Shown: positions 26,758 through 38,880, counted from the first letter of the stretch. The stretch is 64,000 bases of DNA from Epiperipatus broadwayi (GCA_028023455.1 JAQFVV010000013.1:994001-1058000); one strand, 5' to 3'. The notes: a model not told the origin generated them from the letters alone. Program-made: numbers and translations.

Positions 26758-29241
26758 TGTAACAGTCAGAATTGGTGATTTGTTAACATAGTGCAGAATT
26801 CGACCACCACACAGAATGGCAGCACTATCTAGGTAGCAAAGCCACCCATAGTACTGAGTTCGAACATAGTTTATCGGTTCCACAATACAATCTACGAACA
26901 TTAGTAAACATTTCTTTAGGCACGGTGATCAGGGTATGCAAGAGATTCATGATTTTATTTCGAGTTATCCAATCAGAACACTAATCTTACACATTTATAT
27001 TTAAATAATCGAGGAAACATATTGAATGGGTATCGAATAAATAAATAAAGAAGTAATGGCAGACATATAGTTTGAAATTATTTATTAAAACATTATATCA
27101 TTTAATGGTAAAACTAATAATATTTGGCAAGATTTAAATCTCAGTAGTGGAATTTTCCGATACTATTATATTTACAAAGAGGAACACATTTATTTGATGA
27201 CATAATCTAGCTGCCTAAATTCTCGAGCAAGTATTTCTAAGACATGCTTTTAGGGATTTATACCTTTGCAATGCAAGAGTCTAAAATAAGATTTATAATA
27301 GTAGCGGTGGACATATATTTATTTAATTAAAAATATTTATTAATAACTAAGGGCAAACATTTATTTGAGAGTGAATTGTCAACAATGCAGGGACAAAGTT
27401 ATGTATAGAATAATAAAGTAAATAAAAGAAAACACATGGTCCGCTAGAAAGGCGATATGGAATGGCAGTATATTGAAACTGCAAAGCCATGAATGAGTTT
27501 ATAAGAATGATGAGCTGGCATTTGCCATCGTCCCAAAGAGGTAAGGTGTCACATAAGCATAACCAGGGACAAGTAGTTTGTGCCATGATTTGCCTGCTGG
27601 CTGCGTGATGGTTGTCAAGTCCTACAGGACATTCATTTGTCAGCTTGTATAGGACGACTGGGGTTAATTTCAACCCTATAGAATCCGGAATATTCAAGGC
27701 TCATAACAAGTCATCGCATCTCCAAAACATAACACGTGTATAATGTATAGATGATTCTGTGAGATTTTAAATATATTTTATAACTCAGCCCTACATTATC
27801 AACATTTAATAATGAACGTTTGCGACTCTCAAAGAAATGCAATTTTATGGAATTATTAATCAAGATTTAATAAAATATAAAACAATATATGTAAACTGGA
27901 GGATTTTTACAACTAATATGTCAGCCATTTGCTAAGCAGTAGACCCCTGCATTACAATAAAGGAAGCATTGAATGCGTGTCATTTGTATGAAAATATTAA
28001 GTTATTTATGAAAGTAAATATTAATGAAATTTTGACACGCATCCACTGTTTCAAACGATCATAGATTTATACTTAGAAAATTATGAGCATGCGATAATTA
28101 AATAATAAATGTAGATTTTAGAAATATGTACCCAAGAAAGATAGAGTTAGGCAGGCTAGATTATTAAAGAAGTTTACAGATTAATTATTAAATTTATAGC
28201 ATTACAAATGATAGTTCTACAATTTATAGTTTATAATTTATATAAAGAATGAATAAGCGTAGCAGGATATTAGTAGAGTACTCTAGAGAATTTGAACACA
28301 GGTACCTGTTTTATGAGAAGTTTTTCGATTCATTGGTCAGTAGCAAATTGTTCATGATTAGCAGTTTTTTCCTGTATTTAGGTGGTTCATTTAATTTAAC
28401 AGCAGCAGCAGCTTTCTCATTTATTTTAGGCAGCAGATCTTCGTGGTTAAATTTATGAAGGGCAATGGAAGGTTTGGCATAGGATAGGCCATCTTCGGAT
28501 GGAGAATAGTCTGGGCACTTACTCCTCACACATACAGTGGCAGGTAAATTAATGTATATTTCTTTGGAGACTCTTCTGATCGAGAGCAAAGCTAAAATTA
28601 AAGTCAAAGTTTCTAGCAAGTCTCAAAATGGCCTCTTTTCTTATATCTTATCTTTCACATTTTTGTCATAGTTTAGTTTTGGATTCCACTTAATCTGCCC
28701 TGAGAATAATCAATGCATTTTTGTTAATTTTAATTATCGAGAAAGCTGCCATTCTATTGTTTACATTTAGATTTTACATTTAATTTTTATAATTACATTT
28801 TAGGGAATTTTTCTTTTTAATTAATCTATTATCTCTTACTGACCGATGCTTTTAAAATTTCAAAGACAAAAAGGGAACATATGATTATTTTTACTTTTAA
28901 TTAAATATTACAATCTACTTCTAAAATTATTACTAAATGAAATTTAAACAAAGCAATAACTAACGAATTTTATAATTCAAAATAAATGATTAAAATTATA
29001 TATTTTATATAACTAAAAGAAGAAATCTAAATTATATCATTTATCTTTATTTATTACCTTAAATTTGAGATCGAAATGTGTGCGTGTTTATGGTGAATTC
29101 TACATATATCTGTACATTTTTAATATTGCTACACATACAATTCGATACCAAAAAGTTTAAATTTGGGTAGGATAGACCGGTGAGTGAGAGACGATAGAAA
29201 AAGGTGAAACTTAAGATTCGAATATGAATCTTACTGTTTCA
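26758..29241 (-). repeat. 5' LTR of the gypsy element
   Basis: 2484 bp direct repeat of 19064-21544, TG...CA ends. It lacks ~22 bp near 26895 that the 3' LTR has. It would carry promoter and polyadenylation signals, but I cannot pinpoint them. Confidence 0.93.
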
Positions 29242-30384
29242 ATATATATATATGGAAAAAGTAATGATGGATGAGGAGAATGGATCAATAATGTTAAAAA
29301 AATATGTGGATGATTATTTGTTAAATTTTAATAAAAGTGAAAGGCAAATAGATAGGTATTTTAAAAAAATTAATAAATTGGATGAGAATATAAAATGTAT
29401 AGTAGAGAGGTAAAAAGATAATACGTTGTCATATTTAGATATATTATTAAAAAATCATATGAGAATAGAAACTGTAGAATAGAAACATCAGTATATAAGA
29501 AAATGAATGGGGATAGTAATATAATGAATTGAAATTATAATGTGGATAATAAATATAAAATAAGTAGTATTAGTTCAAGAGTATATAGAATTATTAATTA
29601 TTGTTCAAATGAAGAAGAGTGTAAGAAAGAGGTAGAATTAATAGTTAAAGAGTTTAAAGAGAATGAATATCCAAGGAAAGTAATAGAAAAAGTGTAAAAA
29701 TAGCAGAAAAACATACAAAGAAAAAAAAGAAAAAGAGAAGGGAAAATGTAAGAAAGACAGCATAAAAAAGGATGAACATATAGGTGTTAAAATGTATAGT
29801 AATAATATAGTTAAGAGCATTAATAAAATTATTAGAAAAATTAATAAAAAATATAATAATGTAATTAAATATAAGTTAGTAAATAAAAAAGGAGAAATAT
29901 AATTAATATATTAGATAATAAATATATTAAAGGAATAGAAAAACATATAAGTGGAATATATGGGATAGAATACAGATCATGTAGAAATAATAAGATAAGA
30001 ACTAAATATGTAGCAGAAATGAAAAATTCAAACCTATATATGATTAATTCAGTACAAATATGATAAAAAAAAATCACCAATTTATATGCATGCTATGGAA
30101 ACAGGTCATATATTTGAGAGAGATAACATAAGAATGATTGGATATACTAATAAAAGAAGAGGTAGAAAAATAAAAGAAGCTATATTAATTAAGAATATAA
30201 AACCAAACTTAAATAGAAATGGGGAGGAGACATTATTTTTATAAGAATATTAATAATAATAGAGAAAATGTATATATAAAGTTTTGTAAAATAAAAAGTT
30301 TAAAAATAGGATAAAGAGTTAAAGAAATTGATAATAGAGGGAGTTGTATTAAAGGAGTATATAAAAAAAAGGCTAAGGATTTTG
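29242..30384 (+). pseudogene. Penelope-like element ORF, RT part 2 and GIY-YIG endonuclease
   Basis: The Penelope RT resumes at once after the gypsy LTR: MEKVMMDEENGSIMLKKYVD is followed by the catalytic aspartates of KYVDDYLLNF (29303-29314), intact. Stops and frameshifts begin near 29410. Towards the end lies a GIY-YIG endonuclease: SGIYGIEYRSCRNNK near 29950-29990 is the GIY part, and PIYMHAMETGHIFERDN near 30080-30125 matches the H-x3-TGH motif of Penelope endonucleases. KAILIKNIKPNLNRNGE-like sequence follows. The ORF probably ended at KRVSYNFKKKEEDY just before the 3' repeat. RT plus GIY-YIG is the signature of endonuclease-positive Penelope-like elements. Confidence 0.87.
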
Positions 30385-30968
30385 AAAAAAGAGTCAGTTA
30401 TAATTTTAAAAAGAAAGAGGAAGATTATTAAAAAGGTAAGTAAAATAAGTAAGGTATAAAAGGGAATAAAGAATAAAGATAGGAATAGAAATAAAAATTA
30501 TTAATAAAAGAATAAATATAAATAAATAATAAAAATGAAGAATAAAATTAGATTTATAGGTATTAAAAATAAAATAAAAAGATGATAAAAATATATTAGA
30601 GAGTAATGTAAAATGATAGATAGGAAGAAAAATTAAAAAATATAAAATAAAAAGAAAGAAATCGTAAAGAAATAATGAAAAAATAATAATTGGAAAAAAG
30701 GGGAAGTAACGGTATAGGGTTAAAAAATAAAATATGATTATGAATAATAAAGTAAAATATGTATTTGTATATGTATATAGAATAATGGTTATATGATTAT
30801 ATGTTATATGTTTAAATGTTATAGCTCTGGTGAAGATTGCAGGACAGTCGAAACTGTTAAAAAATTAAAGGAATTATATTTTAAAAATTTGCATTAGAGT
30901 GTATATGTGGAAATTTGTAAACAGTAATATATATGAAGGAATGCAAAAAAAGTAAAGGAGAAGATATA
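30385..30968 (+). repeat. Penelope-like element: 3' terminal repeat
   Basis: The inverted partner of 18274-18772. The pairing ends near 30936; about 30 extra bases, purine-rich, follow up to the target duplication and may be a 3' tail. Confidence 0.82.
30817..30860 (+). ncRNA. Hammerhead-ribozyme-like motif in the right arm
   Basis: The core CTGGTGA (30827-30833; consensus CTGATGA with one change) is followed by a 5 bp stem II GATTG/CAGTC (30835-30839 with 30845-30849, five-base loop). GAAA follows at 30850-30853, then CTGTT, whose GTT could serve as a cleavage triplet. This matches the minimal type I hammerheads of Penelope-like elements. The changed core base suggests low activity. Confidence 0.6.
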
Positions 30969-30985
30969 AGTTTTCATTTCATATA
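30969..30985. repeat. 17 bp target-site duplication, right copy
   Basis: Exact repeat of 18257-18273. Confidence 0.85.
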
Positions 30986-31160
30986 CCAATTATTTTCCAC
31001 ACAAATAAGCTTTTGTGGAAAATCACCTGTCCAGTTAATTGAATCAAATGCCTTGATCAAGTCAATAAAAGTAAAATATAATATATATATATATTAATAA
31101 TCAACTACAACTTTGATGCAGTCTGAGAATTAATTTTAACGATTGCCAAATGAAATTTCT
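30986..31160 (-). pseudogene. Dead LINE, N-terminal piece with RT motif A
   Basis: The minus strand reads FIDLIKAFDSINW at about 31031-31073, the LINE RT motif A with its aspartates intact. It then runs to the target duplication and continues at 18273. Further upstream sequence toward 31160 is too worn to read. Confidence 0.75.
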
Positions 31161-31718
31161 GTATTTTCATATCCTTATGGGTATATATATATTCTTATTT
31201 ATTAATTTTTCATAAAGAAAAAAAAAGAGAGGGCATTAATTTAATTTTCTTCATATTAGAAAAACGTTAATGGTTTTTATTAAAGTAAAATGAAAAAAGT
31301 TAAGTGCAATAATTAAAAGATTTTATGGAAAATTAATTTGCTTAGTGCACTTTGAGTTAATAAATTTTATTTCACATATTTTTTTTTCCAGTGATGAGAT
31401 AATCTAATTTTTGCTTAAAGCTAGAGTCCTACCTTACATATATCTTACAAGTTTTATAAAATCAAAGTTACTATAAATAATTATTGATGAATTTGCAATT
31501 AATTTCTACAACCTTCACCTTGATTTTAATAATAGTACTAATCCCTTCTATCTACTCCATTCCAGAGCCACCTACTGTAAGTTTGAGTAATGTTAAAACT
31601 AAACGGTAATGCTGTAATCCTCATCTCCAATGAATGGCATTTGTAAAATTTTTGATTATTGTTTTGCTTTTGAGCATACAGATTTAATTATTTTATATTA
31701 TCAAATTATGTAATATAT
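31161..31718. other. AT-rich region, no gene seen
   Basis: Possibly the worn 5' part of the LINE at 30986; no frame is readable. Confidence 0.45.
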
Positions 31719-32032
31719 AGGGTGGCCTTTGAGCGTTCTATCATCACATTTTCAATTGGATGGACAGTTGAAGAGTTGGAGTGTGGAGTGGATTGAAGCC
31801 TGTCCATTAAAGTATGGAGATTGGCTATCTTAATATATATCTGAGCACTTATTGCATATATGTGTAGAGATGATAATCTGGACCAACTGACGATTGCTGG
31901 TTTAGCATGAAATACATATATTGGTGATTATTTATCTTTTTGATATACATGTGTTCAAGTGTATCAGTGATATGAGATAGAATGGTGAGTGATAGAGTGG
32001 TGAGTCATGTAATGTCTGTGCCCATATACCCT
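31719..32032 (-). mobile_element. M-family element, copy 5 (full length)
   Basis: 314 bp bounded by AGGGT and ACCCT, set in TATAT/ATATAT. This is one of two copies with both ends preserved and defines the terminal inverted repeats. Internal markers on the minus strand are as in copy 1. TA-rich flanks suggest a TA target duplication, as in Tc1/mariner-type elements, but the ends are too short to classify. Confidence 0.8.
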
Positions 32033-33064
32033 ATATATTACATATATTGATATCAAATTAATAGCTTCTAATTCAAAAAATTCTAAAGTTTTTTAATCCT
32101 AACCAATTCACTTTCTTTGTTACATATATCTGACACTAAACCAATATCTATATATTTTAGTAACCTCAGCTTCATGCTGATGGAACAATTACCAATAATT
32201 AATCTGAGAATTTTAAATATACTACTACAATATAACATTTATTGATTAGTAAAATTTACACTCGATGGATCTGGTAAAATATGTAATGCTTTTATTGATA
32301 CAAATTGCATGAAAGATATTTTAACTTACATGAGCAAATCTCGAAAATAAAATTGGTCTCTTGGTATTACAATTTGGGATGAGGTCTTTCACTATAATCT
32401 CCCCTATTTGACATCCAGAAATATTTTATCAGACTACATAGAGGTTGTAGTGCAATATATCCATATGCAAACAATTTGGGCCACTATTACTGAAATATAC
32501 TAGATGATATATGATAATATTATAATATTTAAAGAACTTATTATTAATCAAAATATTTTTTATATATTTTGTATATGCTCAATGCTCATGCATTCTTGAC
32601 GTATGTTCAATAAACAATAATATATTTGTGAGAGGACTTTTTCTAAAAAAAAAAACAAGGGCGGGGGGGGGGGTATTTATTAGCGTATAATATGTGTTTT
32701 AGAATTTTATTTATTATAGTAGTTCCTTGCAAAAACTTTGTAATTTATGTTTTATATAGAGAGTGAAAGTGGGTTTTTTTTTAATTAACATTTAGTAATT
32801 AATAATAATGAATATATTTTGAACAAAGCAGTTGGGAAAAAGAATAATCATAAAAAGTAATAAGATAATTATATATTGAATATCATTAGTATATTATAAA
32901 AAAATAAATAAGGCTACAATATATATATAATAGTCTGTCAATTTCAATATAAAAAAGTGAAACAATATATTTCTTATCCTCAATAATATAACTTTTAATG
33001 GTTAATGAGATGACAAAATAATTTACAAAAGAATTAAGAATGGGTAATTCTGCCTGCCATTCTT
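32033..33064. other. AT-rich region with a G run
   Basis: A G-rich run (GGGCGGGGGGGGGGG) near 32658-32674. No gene seen. Confidence 0.55.
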
Positions 33065-33240
33065 TCAATCTTGATTTAAATCCATGCTAATATTTTTTAG
33101 GTAATTGACTCTTAGATAATACCATTAATCATTCAATACTGATCAGAAAATGGATATTTATTTTACTTTCTTTGAATGAAAAACTATCCAAATCATCATC
33201 ATTTAATAATTAACATGTGTGGTGAGTTATGTTTTCTTCT
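33065..33240 (+). mobile_element. SINE-like family B, partial copy
   Basis: Shares TTGATTTAAATCC, TTTTTAGGTAATTGACTC and GAAAATGGATATTTATT with the copies at 9975, 35385 and 38610. The 3' end is missing. Confidence 0.4.
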
Positions 33241-33718
33241 TGTTATTCCGTGAGAAGCAGTTAGGGAAGACTTTTTTCCTGCAGTGAGCATTTAAAAACT
33301 GCTTTATCTATATAACTACTGAGTAAGTAACAAGAAATAACTACTTTCATATATCACTATTTTTTGCTTTTTCTGGGTTATGAAAATGAAGATAACACTC
33401 ATCTCAATGTTAACTTTTGCTACTGATATTTTGTTCTAAACAAAAGATAATTTTTTACTAGATTAGCAATCAGAGATTTGTGCAACTTCACTTTGAAGGA
33501 GTAAGATACTCATTTACTATCAATATTAGATGCCTGTCTTGTTTGATTACCCAAAAGTTCTGGACTGTGGTGAAAATGGAAGGCTGATTTACTTAAACTA
33601 TGAATAAACTATTTTTCTTCAGTTATGAATAAATAATATCCTATTTGTTAATAAAGGACTAAGAATAGTGAATCCATCTATTATTTAAGTTTTTGATGTT
33701 TACAAGCTTTCTTTTGAT
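33241..33718. other. AT-rich region, no gene seen
   Basis: Nothing recognisable. Confidence 0.5.
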
Positions 33719-34117
33719 CACATTGTTGGAAAATAAGAGTGAACTTAATATACCATACAAAGGAAATCATAGCATTAATAATTATTAAACTAATAATCAA
33801 TTATTCTAGAATGGAGATAGAATCTCTTTTTTAATAAGCTTGTTTTAATAATCAAATAGAAATTAATGAATGTAAACTTGAAATTGTTAACATATAGAAT
33901 ATTATTTATTCATAGCCTTAATTATATATATATATATATTAAGGTATATTAATTTCATGTTTACATTTATTAACTTCTATTTGATTGATTACTTATTAAA
34001 AAAGAAATTCTATCTCCATTCTAGGATAATTGATTATTAGTTTAATAATTGTTAATGTCATGTTTTCCTTTGTCTGGTATGTTAAGTTCACTCTTATTTC
34101 CCCCAATGTTGTCAATG
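33719..34117. mobile_element. Foldback element 1 (~400 bp palindrome)
   Basis: The left arm (33719-33925) is a close reverse complement of the right arm (33945-34117). Examples are AAATAAGAGTGAACTTAATA against GTTAAGTTCACTCTTATTT, and TAATAATCAATTATTCTAGA against its complement at 34020-34045. The centre is an AT run (33915-33945). It would be a non-autonomous foldback or MITE-type DNA transposon. No coding sequence. Confidence 0.85.
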
Positions 34118-34197
34118 TATAGAATGTTATTTATTTATAGCTTCAATGAGAATCAGTTAACAATCAATATAACAAAAGATTACATTCTAACAGTGTA

Positions 34198-34198
<1 letters not shown>

Positions 34199-34249
<51 letters not shown>

Positions 34250-34250
34250 T
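34199..34250. repeat. AAT microsatellite
   Basis: About 16 units immediately left of M-family copy 6. Confidence 0.95.
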
Positions 34251-34522
34251 AGGGTATATGAGCACAGACTTTCACATGACCCACCACTCTATCTCATATC
34301 ACTAATACACTTGAATACATATATGTTGAAAAGGTAAATAATCACCAATATCCATATTTCATGTTAAACCAGCAATTATCAGTTGGTTCAGATTACCATT
34401 GCCACTCAAATATGCAATAAGTGCTCAGATATATATTAAGATAGCCAATCTTCATACTTTAATGAACAGGCTACAATCCACTCCTCACTTCAACCATCCA
34501 TCCAATTGAAAATCTGATGATG
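34251..34522 (+). mobile_element. M-family element, copy 6 (right end replaced by CAG repeat)
   Basis: The intact left end AGGGTATATGAGCACAGAC and all internal markers are present up to AAAATCTGATGATG. The terminal ~30 bp are missing and a CAG-type repeat begins instead. Confidence 0.8.
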
Positions 34523-34529
34523 CAACACA

Positions 34530-34730
34530 TACGCAGTAGCAGCAGCAACAGTAGCAATAGCAGCAGTGGCAACAGCAGCAGCAGTAATAGCAGCAACAAC
34601 AGTAGTAGTAGTGGTAGTGGTAGTGGTGGGGGTGGGGTGGGGTGGTGGTGGGAGTGGTGGAGGTGGTGGTGGTGGTGGTGGAGCTGGTGGTGGTGGTGGT
34701 GGTGGTTGGGGTGGTGGCGGCAGCGGCTCA
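34530..34730. repeat. Compound CAG / GGT trinucleotide tract
   Basis: Imperfect AGC/AAC units (34530-34610) pass into AGT and then GGT/GGGGT units (34610-34728). The G-rich part has many runs of two to five G on the plus strand. Glycine/serine or histidine open frames across it are by-products. Confidence 0.95.
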
Positions 34731-35384
34731 TTTTGTGATGAAAATTAAAGATTAAAGATAAATACACATTTTGCTTCAGGATCACCTATAATTTTTTTTT
34801 TAAATAATTTTTATTTTATGATCTTTATTTTATTTTTCTTTACTCTAATGCTATCTATTAAATGCTTAAATAGTCAGTTATTTAACAGATGATAGTCCCC
34901 ATTCCTAGACTATTTTTTTATTTTGATTTTATCAATTGGGGACTTCACATTTGAGGCTGAATTTGATGTAGTATGCATCTAGAGAAACATTTCTAACTCT
35001 TTATTTTAATATAATACTAATAGCTTAAATAAATATTTAAGCAAGTTGGTTTTAATTCAGACCATGAGGAGTTTTTTTTTTTTTTTGTAATTTTAAGTTA
35101 TTAGCTTAATAATAATAATAAAAAAAAGGAATTAAAAATCACTGTCAGATACTTTTCAGCTTTGAATCCCAAATCCTCATCGATAAGGAACAAAATCCAG
35201 AAATCTAATTGAGAATAGGATTTAAATTGTAGTACCATTTGATAACTATGGATTACTTAATCTTGCAATAGTGCTATAATAGAGAAAGAAAAAACTCTTG
35301 CTTATGTATATTGTAGAAATAAACAATCAAATGATATTGTAGTGATATTGAGATTGTTTTATTGAATTTAATAAAATTTTCAGA
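34731..35384. other. AT-rich region, no gene seen
   Basis: T-runs near 34790 and 35075; nothing else. Confidence 0.5.
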
Positions 35385-35595
35385 AATACCTCATGCTCTG
35401 TGAATTAGGTTCAAATCTTGACCAATTAAAACTGAGGATAATCAGACTTAGAACTTTTTTAGGTAGCTGACCCATATCTAATCTATTTAATCATCCAATT
35501 GGTTAATGGATATCTAGTTAGTTTTATTTGAAGAGCAAAAGAAATAAAATCTGAAACTTTTACCATCCAGCAATTACAATTTTTGGGGGGTAAAT
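35385..35595 (+). mobile_element. SINE-like family B, copy 2
   Basis: Box-B-like TTAGGTTCAAATC (35406), then the family body with AATGGATATCTAGTTAG and the ending AACTTTTACCATCCAGCAATT. Confidence 0.5.
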
Positions 35596-37210
35596 TATAG
35601 CCTTTTCTTTCAATTTTCTTTTATAAAACGTTATTGTAAGAACTTTGCCCTGTTATTTACAGACTTTTACTTTTTAGTATTTTCAAACTAGTATTTTTTT
35701 ATTATGATATTGTGTTTTTTAATCGTATTAAAATTAAAGTTCTAAATATAGTTTGTTTTCAATCTTTTTTATATATGTGCTTGGTTGTTATGATTTTAGC
35801 AGCACAGATTACTCAAATTGTTTTCACTTGCTGCAGTTTGGAGAATTCTTTTCAGATGTTTGTATGTGATGAAATAATAAACAGCTAATCATTTTATCTT
35901 TTATTTGCTTTCCATTATCAATAGCAACAGTTTCTGGAAAACTCAAACCGCCCAGTTGATAGGAAATGAGATTCAGGTGACACATTCATACTACTATAAT
36001 AGTGAAAAGTAATCACATACATAAAAAAACATGAATAGAAACTATTTATATATGTAATATAGATTTTTGTTGTTATTCTTGATGCTGCAATATATATATG
36101 TATAAGTGTATTTATATATTTTTCAGAAGATTAACCTATCAACTCAGATTTATAAAGTTGCTGCATAAATTATTTTAATCTTAATGCAATAATGGCAATT
36201 TCAAAGAGAGATATTTAAAGTATTAATATTAGTAATACGATATATAGACATAGTTTGTCCCAATGGAAAAATCACTGGTGATTGATTTTTCTCTCCAATG
36301 TGCTTGCGGATCTCTGAATAAACATGTATTCCATAGCAACATAACTATTCCCTACAAATATTATAAAGTTCTAGCATGTCTGGATCAATGCACTAAAATT
36401 ACATTTTTTGTTTTTAATTGGGCAAACCTGTTAACTGAAATGTTTGAAATGATTCAAACTGCATTGGCAATGAAGCCATGAGTCGTAAAGGAAGAACTCT
36501 TACACCTATTGATGGAGGTATGAAACACACATTTCATATCATAGTTCATAATCCAGATATGCTAGCATCTTAAAATTTTTATGATGGTGTCATCATATAA
36601 CACATAAATTGATACAGTGATGGCATTGCGAGCAGATTGGGGAAAAAATTAGTTACTTTTTCACTTGAACCTATTGTGTATATATATAAACTTCTGATCC
36701 AGTTTTAATTCTAAAATGTATATTTTAAGGCATAAATATAAATAATTATCAAAAAATTAGAATAATGCATTCATAAAAAAAAAAAACCAGTGCATTAATA
36801 AAGCGTGAGAAAGAAAGAGTGAGCAAACACATGATTGGTTGAATATACAAGACAAATAGTGACTGAAAGACAGGCAAATGCATAATATATGAATTAAAAT
36901 ATTCAAATTTCCAAATTTTTTATCTAATATTTTTATAAACTGAGTTACTAAAAATATGGGTGGTGAGTTTATAGATGTGGCAGATTCTTATTTTTAAAAA
37001 AATACCTAAATTGCACTTTCTAACCAACTAAAACATAGACATTGTGAAAGTAATTGATTGTTCTAATTGAGAAATCTTCTAATGGAGCTTAGTTTTTTTT
37101 AAAAAGGCCATGAAATATTACTAATCTTTATCTGCATAAATATAAAAAAGATTTATATCATTATATTTAAATACAAGTATACTTTATATCCCTGTAGTTT
37201 AGAAATAATT
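35596..37210. other. AT-rich region; one small open frame of unknown meaning
   Basis: A 72-codon open frame at 36263-36481 (plus) has no recognisable domain, and its composition is not clearly coding. I would not call it a gene. Confidence 0.4.
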
Positions 37211-37588
37211 ATAGGAGATTTGAACCAGGACTTTCAAACTTCCTTCACCTATCCAATCTATCTCATACAACCAATACATCATCAAGAAATTTGGGCATTC
37301 CATCATCAGATTTTCAATGGTATGGAAGTCTAAAGATTGGACAGTGAAGTAGATTGAAGCCTGCCCATTAAAGTTTGAAAATTTGCTATTTTAATATAAA
37401 TCGAGCACTGATTATATATTTGTGTGGGAGGTGATGATCAGAACCAACTGATGAGTTCTGGTTCAGCATAAAATACATATATTGGAGATCAATTATCTGT
37501 TTTACATGTGCGTGTCATGTATATCAGTTGTATGAGATAGATTGAATAGCTGAAGAAGCTTGAAAGTCTGGGTTCAAATCTCCTGTAA
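37211..37588 (-). mobile_element. M-family element, copy 7 (palindromic pair)
   Basis: A short forward left-end piece (37211-37276, GGAGATTTGAACCAGG ... CTCATACAACCAATACAT) is joined to an almost complete reverse copy (37290-37588) ending GGGTTCAAATCTCC. The structure parallels copies 2+3 but with a different breakpoint. Confidence 0.75.
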
Positions 37589-38609
37589 AATATATCAATA
37601 TGCGTTAAGCATCTGCAGAAAAACAGGTTTTAAAGCTTCAAAGAATCTCTCAGCAAAGAGTATCTTGATCAGACCTTTTGTTACAAAAGGAAAATATTCT
37701 ATATATGTAAGTATGTAAATTGTCACGTACTTTTGTTTATATACTTGATTATGAGACTAAAAAGCTTAAAAGCTATTCAAATTATGAAACCTAATTTTTG
37801 AATTAAAGTAGGATGTAAAAGCGTTTTGTATTTTCAATAATGACTTTATTATATTTGGAAATTAATTGTACGTTTAACTTTCCTAGGATTTTCATTTTCT
37901 ATTGTGACAATTAGATAATGATGGCTGGAACAAGTAATATATAAAACGTATCATCAATTTTAATAAGTGAAAAAAACAAACACTAACATTTGATGTTTAT
38001 TGCCATTTGCTTTTATTCGCAAATTTTTTAATCATCGTAACATATCATTCATCATTAGAATTAAAAATACAAACAAAAAAAAAAATGTTTGTTTCTCAGA
38101 CATATATATAACGTAAATCGTCTTGTTTTAAGTTGCTAATGATAAAATAAAGATATTCTTAATATTTATGTATTTAGTGCTCTTTGGGTAATGAAATAGT
38201 ATGAATAGCATTTTATTTCATTGATTTTTTTTAAGACTTTCTTCTGAGTTGCCTCAAGGTGGAAACATTCTGTGAATCCTTATCTAACTTATTGCCGTTT
38301 TAATATTTTTTGAAACTTAAAATTTCTCATTTCGGAAAAAAATTAGATTAGTAAGATTAAATAAAATTCATAAATTTAACTAATGTAATGTGGATGGCAC
38401 TGTAATACATTTAGCACACCTTTTTATATATTAGTTACTCCATAATGAAACCTGATGCTATTGATTTTTTATGGCCCCAATTTATTATTTTTGGATTCTG
38501 AAATCATAAAATAATAAACATTATATTTATGTCAAGATAAAAAGATGCATTCAGACTCTTTATAGATATTTTTACCACCATAAATAATCAACCTATGAGT
38601 TTGGGTGCA
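37589..38609. other. AT-rich region, no gene seen
   Basis: Nothing recognisable on either strand. Confidence 0.5.
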
Positions 38610-38880
38610 TATGTTCAAAGGACTACAGAGTAATAGTAACATCTAACTAGTAAATCTATAACTTGGGTTTGAATCCAGGTTGGGTAAAATTTGAAATTTT
38701 TTTTTAGATTTTAATCAGAGTTGTGATTTTCACTTCAATAATTGATGCATAGCCAAGTCTGATAACTATTTAATATTAGTCAATAAATGAATATCTAATT
38801 ATTTTTAGATAAAAAAAATAAAATAAACAGGTGAAATGTTAAAACCTTCACCACTCAACATTTGAAAAACCTGATAGATA
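38610..38880 (+). mobile_element. SINE-like family B, copy 3
   Basis: A tRNA-like head with box-B-like TTGGGTTTGAATCCAGG (38663), the body marker AATGAATATCTAATTATT, and the ending AACCTTCACCACTCAACATTTG. This is the clearest copy of the family. Confidence 0.6.

Larger units (their letters stand above)
19064..29241 (-). mobile_element. Complete but broken Ty3/gypsy LTR retrotransposon (10.18 kb)
   Basis: Two direct ~2.48 kb LTRs (19064-21544 and 26758-29241) enclose a 5.2 kb interior. On the minus strand this gives gag, protease, reverse transcriptase, RNase H and integrase in that order, the Ty3/gypsy (Metaviridae) arrangement with integrase last. Both ends sit in TA runs; atat flanks each side, fitting a 4-5 bp target duplication. 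The two LTRs differ by only a few percent by eye, apart from a ~22 bp deletion in the right one, so the insertion is fairly young. The coding region nevertheless has several frameshifts and stops. It inserted into the RT gene of the Penelope-like element. Confidence 0.93.

Noticed and set aside
34471-34785. Histidine/leucine-rich and glycine/serine-rich open frames
   Set aside because: They are translations of the CAG/GGT tract in different frames; no start context or conserved sequence.
36263-36481. 72-codon open frame as a host gene
   Set aside because: No recognisable domain, no splice or promoter context, and length expected by chance in this much sequence.
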